Shown: positions 27,181 through 35,851 of the stretch, piece after piece | How the letters are laid out: the number at the start of each line of letters is the position of its first letter | Position numbering within the stretch: position 1 is the first letter of the stretch | Assembly (NCBI RefSeq): GCF_001941975.2 | Contig: NZ_CP146991.1 | Location: forward strand, 700,501 to 764,500 | DNA from: Sporomusa sphaeroides DSM 2875 | Lineage (GTDB): Bacteria; Bacillota; Negativicutes; Sporomusales; Sporomusaceae | Reading direction: 5' to 3' | Length of the DNA stretch: 64,000 bases | Made by a program: the position numbers and the translations under genes | Notes under the pieces: generated by a model | Databases searched by the model: none | What the model was told of the DNA's origin: nothing | What the model saw: the letters and a program-made list of their open reading frames with translations, nothing else

Positions 27181-27816
27181 ATGAGTTTTATTGCAGAGTG
27201 TTTCCATATATTTCAGCAAGGCGGTCCGGTCATGTATCTGCTGTTGGCCTGTTCGCTGCTGGCGGCAACCATTGGCGTGGAACGTTTTTTGTATTATAGA
27301 AAAATGAAAGCCGATATGCACGATTTTACTGAGAGAATTACTCCCTTACTGGAACGTGCCGACTGGACGGCAGCAGGTGAATTATGCCGGCAGACCCAAG
27401 GCATTGCCGCTATGGTTGCCGCTAAAGGCATTGGCCACATTCAGCGCGGCTGCGCGAATATAGAAAGTGTGCTGGAAGGCGAGGCTTCCCTGGCTGTCGC
27501 CGGTTTACGGGCTAACCTGAATCATTTGGACACAGTGGTAACCATTGCACCGCTGCTTGGCCTGTTGGGTACGGTTATCGGCATGATCAGCTCCTTTAGT
27601 GTTATGAATATCAAAGCAGGTCAGCCGCAGGCCATTACCGGCGGTGTGGGGGAAGCGCTCATTGCCACCGCTACCGGCTTGTGTGTGGCTACTGTGGCTA
27701 TGCTGCTGTATAGCTATTTTAATCATCGGCTGGATGATCTCATCACCAATATCGAAAAGACCTGCCTGCTGTTGCTTGGGTATGCGAAACAGGAGAAATG
27801 TCATGAAATTGCGTAA
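27181..27816 (+). CDS. exbB: ExbB/TolQ-type proton channel (first TonB system)
   Basis: 211 residues. Begins FHIFQQGGPVMYLLLACSL and contains the typical central pair of helices (VVTIAPLLGLLGTVIGMI; ITGGVGEALIATATGLCVA). It sits in the operon behind Cbl-3/Cbl-4 and overlaps exbD by 14 bp. It provides the proton-motive-force motor for TonB receptors. Its sequence is a clear paralogue of the protein at 34085. Confidence 0.93.
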   Translation: MSFIAECFHIFQQGGPVMYLLLACSLLAATIGVERFLYYRKMKADMHDFTERITPLLERADWTAAGELCRQTQGIAAMVAAKGIGHIQRGCANIESVLEGEASLAVAGLRANLNHLDTVVTIAPLLGLLGTVIGMISSFSVMNIKAGQPQAITGGVGEALIATATGLCVATVAMLLYSYFNHRLDDLITNIEKTCLLLLGYAKQEKCHEIA

Positions 27817-28213
27817 TTTGCGCTCAGGGCATCAGCCTAAACTAATGATTATACCTATGATTGATATTATTTTCTTCTTGCTGGTGTTTTTTATCATGAG
27901 CACTCTCTATATGGTTGATCAGCAGACAATACCTGTTAACCTACCGCAGGCCGCTTCGGCACAGAGCGACAAGCCCCAAAGTGTGGCCATTGCGGTTACC
28001 AAAGAGGGGCGGATTATGTTTGAACAGGAAGATATACCGCTGGAACTGCTGCAAAAGCGGGTAAAGCTGGAGATGGCCAAGCAACAGGATCTGGTTTTTA
28101 TCCTGCGTTCGGATAAAACAGCCGAATATGGCAAAGTGGTAGCGGTTCTTGACGAGTTGAAACTGGCGGGAGCCCACCGGGTGGCTATCGCTACTGAAAG
28201 GAAGGATAAGTAA
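27803..28213 (+). CDS. exbD: ExbD/TolR-type protein (first TonB system)
   Basis: 136 residues from ATG 27803, within the end of exbB and preceded by AGGAGAAATG. One N-terminal membrane helix contains the proton-carrying aspartate (LMIIPMIDIIFFLLVFF), followed by a small periplasmic domain. It abuts the tonB gene (stop/start overlap at 28213). Confidence 0.93.
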   Translation: MKLRNLRSGHQPKLMIIPMIDIIFFLLVFFIMSTLYMVDQQTIPVNLPQAASAQSDKPQSVAIAVTKEGRIMFEQEDIPLELLQKRVKLEMAKQQDLVFILRSDKTAEYGKVVAVLDELKLAGAHRVAIATERKDK

Positions 28214-28956
28214 TGGATTGGGCGGCGGATTTGCGTTGGCGAAAAGCGATGCTCATCTCTTTGGTTTTGCACAGTATTGTGTTAATCGGCGTCGGCTGGC
28301 TGGCCGGCCGGGTTGTACTGCCTGAACCTATACCGGAGACAGTTATCGAACTGGAATTAACCGATTGGGCGGAAGGACCGCTGCTGGCAGATACCGAACC
28401 GGCGGCAGCTCCCGCCAGCCAGCAAGTCTTGCCGGCTCTGCCGCAGCCTGTGCCGGTGGTGCGGCCTGCGGCTGTTCAGCCGGCAGCAGCTGATCCGGTG
28501 CTGCCGGAGCCGGTAGTAGCTGCCAGTGACATGGCGGTTGTTGCAGTTGATGCGAGCGCGGTCGCCGCCAGTGCCCCGGCAGGAGGCAGCGGCGGGGGAA
28601 GTTCGGATGGAAGTGCTGCTGCCGGCAGCGGTCAAGGCGGCGGTAGAGGCGGCAGTGGCAGCGGCAAGGCCGGCGGGGTCATTCCGCCAGGAATATTGTC
28701 ACAGCGGGAGCCGAACTATCCGGAACAAGCCCGCCGGGCAGGAATTGAAGGGACGGTAGTGCTTAAGATTGAAATTCTGGCCAACGGACAGGCCGGGCAG
28801 GTATATGTTTTCCGGTCCAGCGGTTCGGAACTGCTGGATAATGCAGCTGCCGACGCGGTGCGGCGCTGGCGCTTTGTTCCGGCCAAGCTGCGGGAAACCG
28901 GCCAGACTATTGTCTGCCAAACCACTATGCCGGTGGTGTTTCGGCTAAGAACATAA
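28213..28956 (+). CDS. tonB: TonB energy-transducing protein (first TonB system)
   Basis: 247 residues: N-terminal anchor (residues 13-33), a Pro/Ala/Val-rich then Gly/Ser-rich periplasmic spacer (to about residue 158) and a C-terminal TonB domain (EPNYPEQARRAGIEGTVVLK ... AVRRWRFVPAK). Control by the tandem cobalamin riboswitches means the energiser itself is repressed when B12 is plentiful. The Gly/Ser linker is unusual beside the classical Pro-Lys/Pro-Glu type. Confidence 0.93.
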   Translation: MDWAADLRWRKAMLISLVLHSIVLIGVGWLAGRVVLPEPIPETVIELELTDWAEGPLLADTEPAAAPASQQVLPALPQPVPVVRPAAVQPAAADPVLPEPVVAASDMAVVAVDASAVAASAPAGGSGGGSSDGSAAAGSGQGGGRGGSGSGKAGGVIPPGILSQREPNYPEQARRAGIEGTVVLKIEILANGQAGQVYVFRSSGSELLDNAAADAVRRWRFVPAKLRETGQTIVCQTTMPVVFRLRT

Positions 28957-29042
28957 TCCCGGAATCCGCCAGGTCATTAATGGATAGTTGTTAAACACTT
29001 AGCGCGTATATAGAGTAAGAAGCGTGTAAAGAGGTTGCAAAA

Positions 29043-29882
29043 ATGATTCATATAGCAAATTTGGTCAAACGCTTCGGCAGCCGGACGGCCGTTGACGGAG
29101 TATCGCTGGACATTAGCCAGGGAGAGATTTTCGGCTTGCTGGGGCCAAATGGGGCAGGAAAAACGACAATGATCAGGATGCTGACCATGTTAACCCGCCC
29201 TACAGCCGGTACGCTGAGCATCCAGGGCTGGCAGCTGCCGCAGGATGAGCAAAAGGTTAAGCCGGTCATTGGCATTGTGTCGCAGCATTTCAATCTTGAC
29301 GCTGATTTGACCGTTCGGGAAAACCTGGAACTGCATGGCAGACTGCAGCATATTCCGTTGCCGCAGCGCGCCCGGAGAATTCCTGAGCTCTTAGAGTATG
29401 TGGAACTGACCGAACGCGCCAATGATAAAGTGCAAGCCCTTTCCGGCGGCATGAAACGGCGGCTGATGATTGCCAGGGCCCTGTTGCACGAGCCCAAGGT
29501 CTTATTTCTTGATGAACCGACAGTAGGCCTTGACCCGCAGGTGCGGCGGCGGTTGTGGGACTTAATCAGACGCATGGCGCATGACAAGCTGACAGTTATG
29601 CTGACAACCCACTATATTGAAGAAGCCGAGTTTTTGTGCGGGCGGGTAGCCATTTTGGAAAAAGGCAGCATGATTGCCCTGGACAGTCCGGCCGCGTTGT
29701 GTGAGCGTCTTGGTGTTTATGTTGTTGAGTGGAGTATGGATGAAGGCCGCCAAACTAAGTTTTTTCACAGCCGGGAAGAAGCCGCCGCCTTTGCCGGCAC
29801 TTTGACCATGACGACCACCATCCGGCGTTCCAACCTGGAAGATGTTTTCGTGGAGCTGACCGGCAGGAAGGTGGTGGACTAA
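29043..29882 (+). CDS. ABC exporter ATPase (DrrA-like)
   Basis: 279 residues with Walker A GPNGAGKTT, signature LSGGMKRR and Walker B VLFLDEPTVGLDPQ, and the C-terminal extension typical of ABC-2 exporter ATPases. It lies 86 bp after tonB and abuts its permease. Cargo unknown. Its place between tonB and a corrinoid-type receptor suggests a tetrapyrrole, metal chelate or envelope component. Confidence 0.85.
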   Translation: MIHIANLVKRFGSRTAVDGVSLDISQGEIFGLLGPNGAGKTTMIRMLTMLTRPTAGTLSIQGWQLPQDEQKVKPVIGIVSQHFNLDADLTVRENLELHGRLQHIPLPQRARRIPELLEYVELTERANDKVQALSGGMKRRLMIARALLHEPKVLFLDEPTVGLDPQVRRRLWDLIRRMAHDKLTVMLTTHYIEEAEFLCGRVAILEKGSMIALDSPAALCERLGVYVVEWSMDEGRQTKFFHSREEAAAFAGTLTMTTTIRRSNLEDVFVELTGRKVVD

Positions 29883-30622
29883 TGCTGACAGATATTGCAA
29901 CCGTATTTTGGCGGGACTGGATTGTCCTGCAGCGGCGCCTGGGAACCTTTATCTTTTCCCGGATGATTACGCCGGTATTGTACCTGGTGGCTTTTGGCTG
30001 GGGTGTAGGCCGGAGTGTGCAGGTCAGTCAGGGAAACTACCTGGATTTTATTGTGCCGGGCATTCTGGCCCTTAACTCTATGAATATCAGCTTTAACTCA
30101 GTTGCTTCACCGCTCAACATGAGCCGCTTATATCATAAAACGCTGGAAGAATATCTGGTTGCCCCGATTAGCTCCCTGGCTTTTATTCTTGGCAAGGTGC
30201 TGTCAGGAACCTTGCGTGGCATTATTTCTTCTCTGATTATTGTTGTACTGGCTTATTTATTTGGGGCAAAATTCCAGCTTAACCTGCTGTTTTGGCTTGT
30301 TATTCTACTAAATTGCCTTGTTTTTTCGGCCTTGGGTTTTGTGGCCGCAATGCTTATCAATTCCCATGAAGATATGGGCAACTTCAGCACCTATGTATTG
30401 CTGCCCATGTCATTTTTGTGTGCCACCTTTTTCCGCATTGATAAATTACCGGCTTTTGTCCAGTGGGTACTGGAGCTTTTGCCGCTGACCCATGCCAGCC
30501 ATGCCCTCAGGGCCATCGGCAGCGGCGGCGAACCGGCGGCTGTGTCCTGGCTGGTTATGCTGGGGTATATTGTGGTGCTGCTGGCCATTAGTGTCTGGAC
30601 CATGGAGAAGGTGCGGGAATAG
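29882..30622 (+). CDS. ABC-2 type exporter permease (DrrB/NodJ-like)
   Basis: 246 residues with six membrane helices and the ABC-2 signature region (FLCATFFRIDKLPAFVQWVLELLPLTHASHALR). Partner of the ATPase at 29043, with ATG overlapping the previous stop. Confidence 0.85.
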   Translation: MLTDIATVFWRDWIVLQRRLGTFIFSRMITPVLYLVAFGWGVGRSVQVSQGNYLDFIVPGILALNSMNISFNSVASPLNMSRLYHKTLEEYLVAPISSLAFILGKVLSGTLRGIISSLIIVVLAYLFGAKFQLNLLFWLVILLNCLVFSALGFVAAMLINSHEDMGNFSTYVLLPMSFLCATFFRIDKLPAFVQWVLELLPLTHASHALRAIGSGGEPAAVSWLVMLGYIVVLLAISVWTMEKVRE

Positions 30623-30702
30623 TTCTGCCTGGAATAGCGGGGCCATGTGGCGGATGTATCTCTGCTATTTATAGATCTGGTTCTAAAGGGGAGTGGTATA
30701 GT

Positions 30703-32694
30703 TTGAAAAGGAAAGCCAAACAAGGGAATTTTGGTAAAAATATTCTCATGACCATGTTAATCACAGGAACAGTATTTGCAGGGAGTGCCAGTGCATTGGC
30801 TGCAGAAAAGGATGTTGAAAGCTATACGCTTGATTCGATAGTTGTAACTGCGCAAAGATATGCAACAGAAGAGTTAGATACTCCGGCAGCTGTTGAGGTA
30901 TTTACACAGGAACAGTTGGTTGCCACCGGTGGGACAAATTTGCAAGAAGCATTGAAATTCGGAACTGGGTTGATTTACCATGCGCAAGGCCCACGTGGTA
31001 CGTCACAAGGGACTATGACGAGTAAGATTGTAATTCGGGGAGTGGAAAAGGGAACGCTTGTGCTTATTGATGGTGTTCCACTAAATCAAAGTGGACGCTA
31101 TAACCTTGATGATATTCCGGTTGAGACAGTTGAAAGGGTGGAGATTATTCGTGGCGGTGGTTCTGTTTTATACGGATCCGAAGCTACCGGTGGTGTTATC
31201 AATATTATCACTAAAGGTAAGAGGACAAATAGTGTAAGAACAGCCTTTGGCAATTATGGTATGCAAAGTCATGCTTTTAATACTCAAGCCGGTAAGCTGG
31301 GTATTAGTTATTCTTATGATAAAACTGGGGCCGTGGATAATATATCAGATCCATCTGGTGGACGTCCGGAAGGAATGTATTATAATATAATACGGGGTGA
31401 GCATAACACCGCTAATTTAAGATATGATTTTAATGATGCTATGTACTTATCTTATACATATGGAGAAAATAATGCTCATTATGTGTATCGTTATAGTAAA
31501 CAACAAGATGCTAATGGAAAAGATATAGACTATAAGAATGCAATCCATACAACCAAAAATAATAATGCTCAATTACATTACGATAAAGATGACTGGAAAG
31601 CGGTTTTATCTTATGTTCGTCGGGAACAGGAAACGCGTAGCAAGACCGCAACTAAAAAATCAGGAAATTATATTCCCGGGGTTACTACATCTGACAGCAA
31701 AGGCTACGACGATAAGTCTTTAGGTATGGATATTCAGAAGAAATGGGAGCTTGGGAAAAATATTGGTTTGTTAGGATTTAATTTTCAAAGGGATACCTGT
31801 GATTACAAAGAAGTAGACAAAACAAATATGGCTCAAAATCGCGATTACGAACGGAATATGTATTCTTTCTATGGGCAATACAACTATGAATTAAATAAAT
31901 TATCTAATTTGATTGTAAGTGCTCGTGAAACCTGGACCGGAAGCACCACTGCCGGACAAAATTATAACAAGTTTACACCTGAAATAGAATATATACATAA
32001 ACTCGATGATGACACCAGTGCTTATGCTAAAGCCGGACAATCTTTTATGATGCCAACTTTTAGCCAAATATATGGTTCCGGCAATATTATTGGAAACGCT
32101 ACTTTAGAACCTCAGCATGGCAATCATTTTGAAATTGGCTTGAAAAAGAATACCAATACTCACATGTGGAGATTGGCAGTATTCAATTATAAGATTAATG
32201 ATAGTATAGAGTCTAAATGGAAGGACAATTATACAGAAGTTGAATATACTAATGAGGATATTAAAAACACGGGTATAGAATTGACGTGTGCAATTGATAT
32301 GGGTCAAGGTTGGAAAGCAAATTGGGGAGCATCTTATAGTAATCCTAAAAAACTGGTTACAATAAACGATGCTGGCACTATTACTGAAGGTAGCTGGAGA
32401 AATTACTATGGAAAACTGCAACTCAATGGGGGATTAAACTATAACAAAGGTAAGTGGAGCGGAGCTATTAATGCCAATTATTTAGGCGAACGCACAAGAG
32501 ATAACGACGCGCAGGCGAGCATGAAGCCACAATTGTTTACTGATCTTAATATTGTCTACAAACCAACAAAAAATGAAAAAGTTTATTTGAATTTGGAAAA
32601 TATTTTTGATCGGAGAGATATTGTTTCTACCTCTACTTCTACCTTCTATAACTTAGGCAGAAACGTTATGGTTGGTTATGAATTTAATTTTTAA
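30703..32694 (+). CDS. TonB-dependent outer-membrane receptor A
   Basis: 663 residues. TTG start with AAAGGGGAG upstream; signal peptide ending near ASALAAEKD; TonB box YTLDSIVVTAQ; plug domain with IRGVEKGTLVLIDGVPL and VERVEIIRGGGSVLYG; a 22-strand type barrel ending in the aromatic MVGYEFNF. It is a paralogue of the receptors at 58776 and 61481. The gene is strikingly AT-rich against its neighbours (in 31381-31440 I count 18 G/C of 60). It lies just before cbiK in the Cbl-3/Cbl-4 operon, so a corrinoid or cobalt-chelate ligand is likely. Confidence 0.9.
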   Translation: MKRKAKQGNFGKNILMTMLITGTVFAGSASALAAEKDVESYTLDSIVVTAQRYATEELDTPAAVEVFTQEQLVATGGTNLQEALKFGTGLIYHAQGPRGTSQGTMTSKIVIRGVEKGTLVLIDGVPLNQSGRYNLDDIPVETVERVEIIRGGGSVLYGSEATGGVINIITKGKRTNSVRTAFGNYGMQSHAFNTQAGKLGISYSYDKTGAVDNISDPSGGRPEGMYYNIIRGEHNTANLRYDFNDAMYLSYTYGENNAHYVYRYSKQQDANGKDIDYKNAIHTTKNNNAQLHYDKDDWKAVLSYVRREQETRSKTATKKSGNYIPGVTTSDSKGYDDKSLGMDIQKKWELGKNIGLLGFNFQRDTCDYKEVDKTNMAQNRDYERNMYSFYGQYNYELNKLSNLIVSARETWTGSTTAGQNYNKFTPEIEYIHKLDDDTSAYAKAGQSFMMPTFSQIYGSGNIIGNATLEPQHGNHFEIGLKKNTNTHMWRLAVFNYKINDSIESKWKDNYTEVEYTNEDIKNTGIELTCAIDMGQGWKANWGASYSNPKKLVTINDAGTITEGSWRNYYGKLQLNGGLNYNKGKWSGAINANYLGERTRDNDAQASMKPQLFTDLNIVYKPTKNEKVYLNLENIFDRRDIVSTSTSTFYNLGRNVMVGYEFNF

Positions 32695-32758
32695 TTCATA
32701 GATGGAAGAAAAGGGGTTTATTAATATACTAATGCAGATAATGAGGAGGAAATATTCT

Positions 32759-33712
32759 ATGTCACAAGAACAAACCACAAACAAGAAAGCCATCCTGGTT
32801 GTAAGTTTTGGCACTTCGTATCCGGAAACCTTAAAGTTGAATATTGAAAGTGTCGAGAATCGTATTCGTGAGGCCTTTCCGGGCTATGAAGTGCGTCGGG
32901 CTTTTACTTCCCGTACTGTCATTAAACGGATAGCTGAGCGGGATGGAGTTCAAATTGACAATGAACGGCAGGCCTTGGAACGGCTCCACACAGAAGGTTA
33001 TCAGGAGGTATATCTCCAGCCCCTGCATATTGTGCCAGGTGCTGAATATGACAAAGTTAAAAGACTGGTCAGCCACTATGCGCATGCCAAAGAAAAAGCC
33101 TTTGCCGTAATCCGGTTAGGCCGCCCGCTGCTCTATAGCATGGGAGTGGACGACCATCCTGATGATTACGAAATTGCCATAAGAGCCCTGGTGCATCAGC
33201 TGCCTGCTGCTGCTCCGGACAAGGCTGTCGTCCTTATGGGGCATGGCGGGATACATCCCGGCAATGCGGCCTATGCGGCGCTGCAGCTAAAACTGGAAGA
33301 GGCCGGGCTCAATAATGTTTTTATCTACACGGTGGAAGGCTTTCCGTCTTTGACATCGATTATTGGTAAGCTCAAGCAAAAGCAGGTGAAGCAGGTTACC
33401 CTGATGCCGTTCTTATTAGTGGCTGGCGATCATGCTACAAATGATATGGCCGGTGAGGAGGAGGATTCCGCTAAATCACAGCTGGTGGCGGCAGGCTTTG
33501 CGGTTGATGTATATTTCCATGGCCTGGGTGAAAATACAGCCATTCAGGATATCTATGTAGCCCATCTCCGGTCAGCTATTGCTCACCCGCCGCACGGACA
33601 TGTCTGTGCGCATGGCCATGGACACCACCACAAGGGACGTTGCCATACGCATGCCCACGGTCACGGCCATAAAGGCCACTGCCATGGTAATGGACATGGT
33701 CATAAAGACTAA
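32759..33712 (+). CDS. cbiK: Anaerobic sirohydrochlorin cobaltochelatase CbiK with His-rich tail
   Basis: 317 residues from ATG 32759 (GAGGAGG upstream). Family features: AILVVSFGTSYPETLKLNIE at the N-terminus, LQPLHIVPGAEYDKV and VVLMGHGGIHPGN with the expected active-site histidines. CbiK inserts cobalt into sirohydrochlorin early in the anaerobic B12 pathway. The last 40 or so residues are a His/Gly tail (repeats like HGHGHHHKG and HAHGHGHKGHCHG) that could store or deliver cobalt. No N-terminal signal peptide is present, so it is cytoplasmic. Confidence 0.93.
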   Translation: MSQEQTTNKKAILVVSFGTSYPETLKLNIESVENRIREAFPGYEVRRAFTSRTVIKRIAERDGVQIDNERQALERLHTEGYQEVYLQPLHIVPGAEYDKVKRLVSHYAHAKEKAFAVIRLGRPLLYSMGVDDHPDDYEIAIRALVHQLPAAAPDKAVVLMGHGGIHPGNAAYAALQLKLEEAGLNNVFIYTVEGFPSLTSIIGKLKQKQVKQVTLMPFLLVAGDHATNDMAGEEEDSAKSQLVAAGFAVDVYFHGLGENTAIQDIYVAHLRSAIAHPPHGHVCAHGHGHHHKGRCHTHAHGHGHKGHCHGNGHGHKD

Positions 33713-33745
33713 GGCCGGAAAAAAGTATCCATAGTATTTTGTATC

Positions 33746-33786
33746 GCAACAGGTCTCTTCCTTAATCAGGAAAGGGGCCTGTTGCT
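33746..33786 (+). terminator. Terminator-like hairpin after cbiK
   Basis: GCAACAGG...CCTGTTGC outer stem with an inner TTCCT/AGGAA stem. The downstream T run is poor (TTGCTTAGG), so efficiency is uncertain. Confidence 0.5.
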
Positions 33787-33912
33787 TAGGATACCGGCAA
33801 TACCGCCGCAATACGCTCCCCCCGGCCCCTTTCCTATTCTTTACGCAGAATATATATTGGAAATGGGATGAATGGTACAGGAGAAAAGATATGTTAAATT
33901 AAAGAAATAGGT

Positions 33913-33988
33913 TTGAAATTTTCAGTGCCATACGTTATACTACTAATGAGAATGATAATCTTTATATATACAATGATTATCATTTCGA
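33913..33988 (+). promoter_or_regulatory. Promoter with Fur-box-like operator before the second TonB system
   Basis: TTGAAA (33913) and TATACT (33936) with a 17 bp spacer. Directly downstream lies a perfect 10-bp inverted repeat, AATGATAATC (33951-33960) and GATTATCATT (33975-33984), within sequence closely matching the Fur box. This places the second exbB-exbD-tonB set under iron control. No cobalamin aptamer is present in this 370 bp gap. Confidence 0.78.
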
Positions 33989-34084
33989 ATGTAAACGGTT
34001 GCAACGTTTGCCGTTATAATCTATTTCTAAATACCTGAAAGCAGGTTGCACTGCTGTGGGAATGGCAAGGGGGAAGATGTCACA

Positions 34085-34729
34085 ATGGATTTTTTGACCC
34101 AAAGTTTAGCCCTGTTTCACAAAGGCGGACCGGTAATGTATCTCTTGGCGCTTTGTTCGCTGGTGGTTGTAACCATTAGTGTGGAACGATACTGGTATTA
34201 TAGGAGGTTGTCCACCAACGGGGTGGAGTTTTTGGAAAGACTTAAGCCGCTGCTGGCCGAGCGGAATCTGAACGAGGCTATACATTTTTGCCAGCAAATG
34301 CCGGCGGCAATATCCCAGATAACCTTGCAGGGGCTGCAGGCTTATCAGCAGGGGGATGATGTACATAGAGCCCTGGAGGATGCGGCTACGATTACTGCAG
34401 CACGGCTCAGAGCCTATCTTAATTATCTGAGCGGTATCGTGACACTGGCTCCTTTACTTGGTTTGCTGGGGACCGTTATTGGGATGATTCAGTCTTTTAG
34501 TGTACTTAATATCCAGTCCGGACAGCCGATGGCCATTACCGGCGGGGTCGGCGAGGCGCTGGTGGCGACTGCTGCCGGCCTGTGCGTCGCAGTGCTGGCG
34601 TTTGTCGCCAATATTATCTTTGCCCAGCTTCTGGATCGTCTGGTTACCGATATGGAACAAACCAGTGCCGTAGTTATCGCTTCGCTGCGGAAATGGCCGG
34701 TGCGGAGGCAAGATCATGAGATTGCGTAG
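34085..34729 (+). CDS. exbB: ExbB/TolQ-type proton channel (second TonB system)
   Basis: 214 residues from ATG 34085 with AAGGGGGAAG upstream. Starts LALFHKGGPVMYLLALCSLV and has the same conserved helices as the first copy (LAPLLGLLGTVIGMIQSFSV; ITGGVGEALVATAAGLCVAV). It overlaps exbD by 14 bp. Confidence 0.93.
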   Translation: MDFLTQSLALFHKGGPVMYLLALCSLVVVTISVERYWYYRRLSTNGVEFLERLKPLLAERNLNEAIHFCQQMPAAISQITLQGLQAYQQGDDVHRALEDAATITAARLRAYLNYLSGIVTLAPLLGLLGTVIGMIQSFSVLNIQSGQPMAITGGVGEALVATAAGLCVAVLAFVANIIFAQLLDRLVTDMEQTSAVVIASLRKWPVRRQDHEIA

Positions 34730-35126
34730 CCTAAGGGTGGCAGAACAGCCGCAGCTGATGATTATTCCGATGATTGATATCATATTTTTTTTGCTGGTCT
34801 TTTTCATGATGAGCACATTGTACATGGTGGAGCAGCATACTATGCCGGTCAGCCTGCCCCAGGCGGCAGCCGTGCAGCAGGATACACAGCGCAATATTAC
34901 TGTAACCGTCACCAAGGATGGGCGGATATTGTTTGAACAGGAAGAATTACCCCTGACGCTGCTAAAAAAGCGGGTAGGGATGGAGATAGCCGGTCAGCCT
35001 GACAAAGTATTTGTCCTCCGGGCTGATAAGCAAGTGGAATATGGTCAGGTTATTAACGTTCTGGATGAACTGAAGATGGCGGGCGCCCGCCGGGTGGCGG
35101 TAGCAGCCGAAACGAAAGCGAGGTAA
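34716..35126 (+). CDS. exbD: ExbD/TolR-type protein (second TonB system)
   Basis: 136 residues with the conserved membrane aspartate in LMIIPMIDIIFFLLVFF, nearly identical to the first copy in the N-terminal half. Abuts tonB. Confidence 0.93.
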   Translation: MRLRSLRVAEQPQLMIIPMIDIIFFLLVFFMMSTLYMVEQHTMPVSLPQAAAVQQDTQRNITVTVTKDGRILFEQEELPLTLLKKRVGMEIAGQPDKVFVLRADKQVEYGQVINVLDELKMAGARRVAVAAETKAR

Positions 35127-35809
35127 TGGGTATGGTGGGCAGTATGAGCTGGCGGCGGGCGATAACGGTATCTGTTTTTGTTCACTTTTTATTGCTGGCA
35201 GGTTCCGGGCATTTGTTCGCCGGTTTATTTCCTAAGGTTGTTATCAATGAACAATTTATCGAGCTGGATTTTCAAAATGAACCGCAGGTGGCGGCTGCTG
35301 CCGCACCAAATATACCGGCACCTGCCGTGCAGCAACCCAATCCGCAGCCGGCAGTCGCCCCTCAGGCTCCGGCCCCCCGAGCCCCGGTTAGCCCGCAGCC
35401 GTTGGCCGTTAATCCTGCTCCGGCGGCTGCGCCGTCATCCGGACCGGCTGTTGACGAAGCTGAGGCACAGCCGGCTGCGGCGGTGCCGGCGACCGGCGGC
35501 AGTGCTTCAACCGGCAGCACCGGCGGCGGGATAGCCCCGCCCGGCGTACTGAGCAGGGTAGAGCCTGTTTATCCGCAGGCCGCCAGGCAAACCGGAATAA
35601 ATGGAACTGTGGTGGTGAAAGTGCAGGTTCTGGAGAACGGGAATCCGGCAAATGTAGTTCTGTTACGGACATCCGGGCATGCTTCCCTGGATCAGGCGGC
35701 GATAGAAGCCGTACGGCAATGGCGGTTTGTACCGGCCCGCAACCGGGATACCGGGCGGGCAGTCGCGTGCGTCACCACAATTCCCGTATCCTTTCGCTTG
35801 AATGGCTAA
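35126..35809 (+). CDS. tonB: TonB energy-transducing protein (second TonB system)
   Basis: 227 residues: anchor at about residues 12-30, a Pro/Ala-rich spacer (residues 55-135) and a TonB C-terminal domain (EPVYPQAARQTGINGTVVVK ... AVRQWRFVPARN). It differs from the first TonB mainly in the spacer. The Fur-box-like operator upstream suggests it serves iron receptors located elsewhere, although cross-use with the corrinoid receptors is possible. Confidence 0.93.
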   Translation: MGMVGSMSWRRAITVSVFVHFLLLAGSGHLFAGLFPKVVINEQFIELDFQNEPQVAAAAAPNIPAPAVQQPNPQPAVAPQAPAPRAPVSPQPLAVNPAPAAAPSSGPAVDEAEAQPAAAVPATGGSASTGSTGGGIAPPGVLSRVEPVYPQAARQTGINGTVVVKVQVLENGNPANVVLLRTSGHASLDQAAIEAVRQWRFVPARNRDTGRAVACVTTIPVSFRLNG

Positions 35810-35851
35810 GCTGTCACCAGGCATTGCGGCAAGAAAAGAGAGGGTGGTTTT

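Noticed and set aside
28991-29021. Possible third MerR-type promoter before the ABC-2 exporter
   Set aside because: It has the right half (TATATAGAGTAAG) as at 56678-56690, but the left half-site and -35 box (TTAAAC) do not match.
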